Below, piece after piece: positions 4,828-5,248 of a stretch of DNA of 5,248 nucleotides. Every line of letters begins with the position of its first letter. The first letter of the stretch is position 1. Origin of the DNA: CAZVWW01 sp964631265 (GTDB lineage: Bacteria; Thermotogota; Thermotogae; MWEM01); NCBI GenBank assembly GCA_964631265.1, contig CAZVWW010000145.1, positions 1-5,248 of the forward strand. The letters are read 5' to 3'. The notes beneath the pieces were generated by a model. That model did no database searches, was not told where the DNA came from, and saw only the letters and a list, made by a program, of their open reading frames with translations. Made by a program: the position numbers and the translations under genes.

Positions 4828-5248
4828 CTGTTTCTTTATCAGATGGATGAAATTCTCACCGAAGACCTGCCTGATTTGCTCTGCACTGTACCCTCTTCTT
4901 TCCATTTCGCCGCGAATATCAGCCGTGCCTCTGTGCCCTTTAACGACGTTAAAAAAGTCTCTTCCCCCGATGGTCAACTCTTTTTTTGTGTCTTCTGTCA
5001 GTTCTGTGTCACAGAGATCAAAACCGAGAGCAACATGCTCAATCCCAATCAGATCGGCTATCCGGTCGATGTGATCAACATAAGCCGGGACATTGGATGT
5101 GGCATCTTCATTAGAGGTAAATTTGTTGGCAGAATTAATACCGATAAGCCCGCCTCTTCTTCCCAGTTTTTTAATCTGTTCGTCTTTGAGATTTCTCATC
5201 ACGGGTACGATGGCCCTGGAATTGGAGTGCGTTGCAATCACGGGTCCA
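4807..5248 (-). CDS. Membrane dipeptidase-family (peptidase M19) protein, C-terminal part
   Basis: The minus-strand frame runs from the window edge to TAA at 4809-4807, giving the last 147 residues of a protein that is usually 310-400 long; the start is outside the window. It opens with GPVIATHSNSRA, matching the M19 motif that holds one of the zinc-ligand histidines (the SHS region, His219 of mature human renal dipeptidase). MRNLKDEQIKKL follows, with an Arg where the family has its substrate-binding Arg, then GGLIGIN, then HVALGFDLCD with the Asp of the family's GxDFDG-like motif, and finally GENFIHLI, the usual M19 ending. Family members are zinc metallopeptidases cleaving dipeptides, including D-amino acid-containing ones; the other metal ligands lie upstream and cannot be checked. 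The very basic end KKQKKKNHG is encoded by the complement of the neighbouring terminator. The gene converges on the ATPase operon and shows no terminator of its own. Confidence 0.9.
   Translation of the reverse strand, partial: GPVIATHSNSRAIVPVMRNLKDEQIKKLGRRGGLIGINSANKFTSNEDATSNVPAYVDHIDRIADLIGIEHVALGFDLCDTELTEDTKKELTIGGRDFFNVVKGHRGTADIRGEMERRGYSAEQIRQVFGENFIHLIKKQKKKNHG

Overview
This 5.2 kb window is a compact bacterial chromosome segment. It carries mostly housekeeping genes at both ends and a small, more unusual two-gene transport/regulation unit in the middle. Base composition looks mid-40s % GC by eye. Ribosome binding sites are strong (AGGAGGT, GGAGGGG) and two promoters have perfect TATAAT boxes. 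The protein families (bacterial SMC, RluD-type pseudouridine synthase, Udk-type kinase, UgpC/MsmX-type ATPase, M19 dipeptidase) suit a Thermotogota-like or Firmicute-like bacterium. I lean weakly to Thermotogota (Kosmotogales type) from the style of the ATPase; the sequence alone does not settle it.

Layout, left to right. (1) 1-545, plus: 3' end of smc (chromosome condensation ATPase). It overlaps (2) 535-1488, plus: an RluA/RluD-family 23S rRNA pseudouridine synthase. (3) 1463-2080, minus: a uridine/cytidine kinase whose 3' end overlaps that of rluD by 26 bp tail to tail. (4) 2074-3147, minus: a TPR-repeat protein of unknown role, upstream of and overlapping the kinase gene, so the two form one leftward operon. 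(5) 3148-3326: a divergent regulatory region with a leftward extended -10 promoter and a rightward sigma-70 type promoter. The rightward -10 box sits inside a 22-bp near-perfect palindrome. (6) 3327-3614, plus: a Phd/YefM-family antitoxin-like DNA-binding protein with no toxin gene next to it. (7) 3620-4732, plus: a UgpC/MsmX/MalK-type ABC transporter ATPase, 5 nt downstream. (8) 4791-4827: a strong intrinsic terminator closing this bicistronic unit. (9) 4807-5248, minus: the C-terminal part of an M19 membrane dipeptidase-family protein. Its last codons are read from the complement of the terminator.

How they may work together: smc-rluD and TPR-udk are ordinary chromosome, RNA and nucleotide housekeeping units running towards each other. 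The most interesting part is the phd-like/ugpC operon. A lone Phd/YefM protein, apparently with its own operator over the promoter, is placed to control a stand-alone sugar-importer ATPase instead of a toxin. A second point of interest is that the kinase has tyrosine where uridine-accepting enzymes usually have histidine, which may restrict it to cytidine. I found no RNA gene, CRISPR array, insertion sequence or prophage element.
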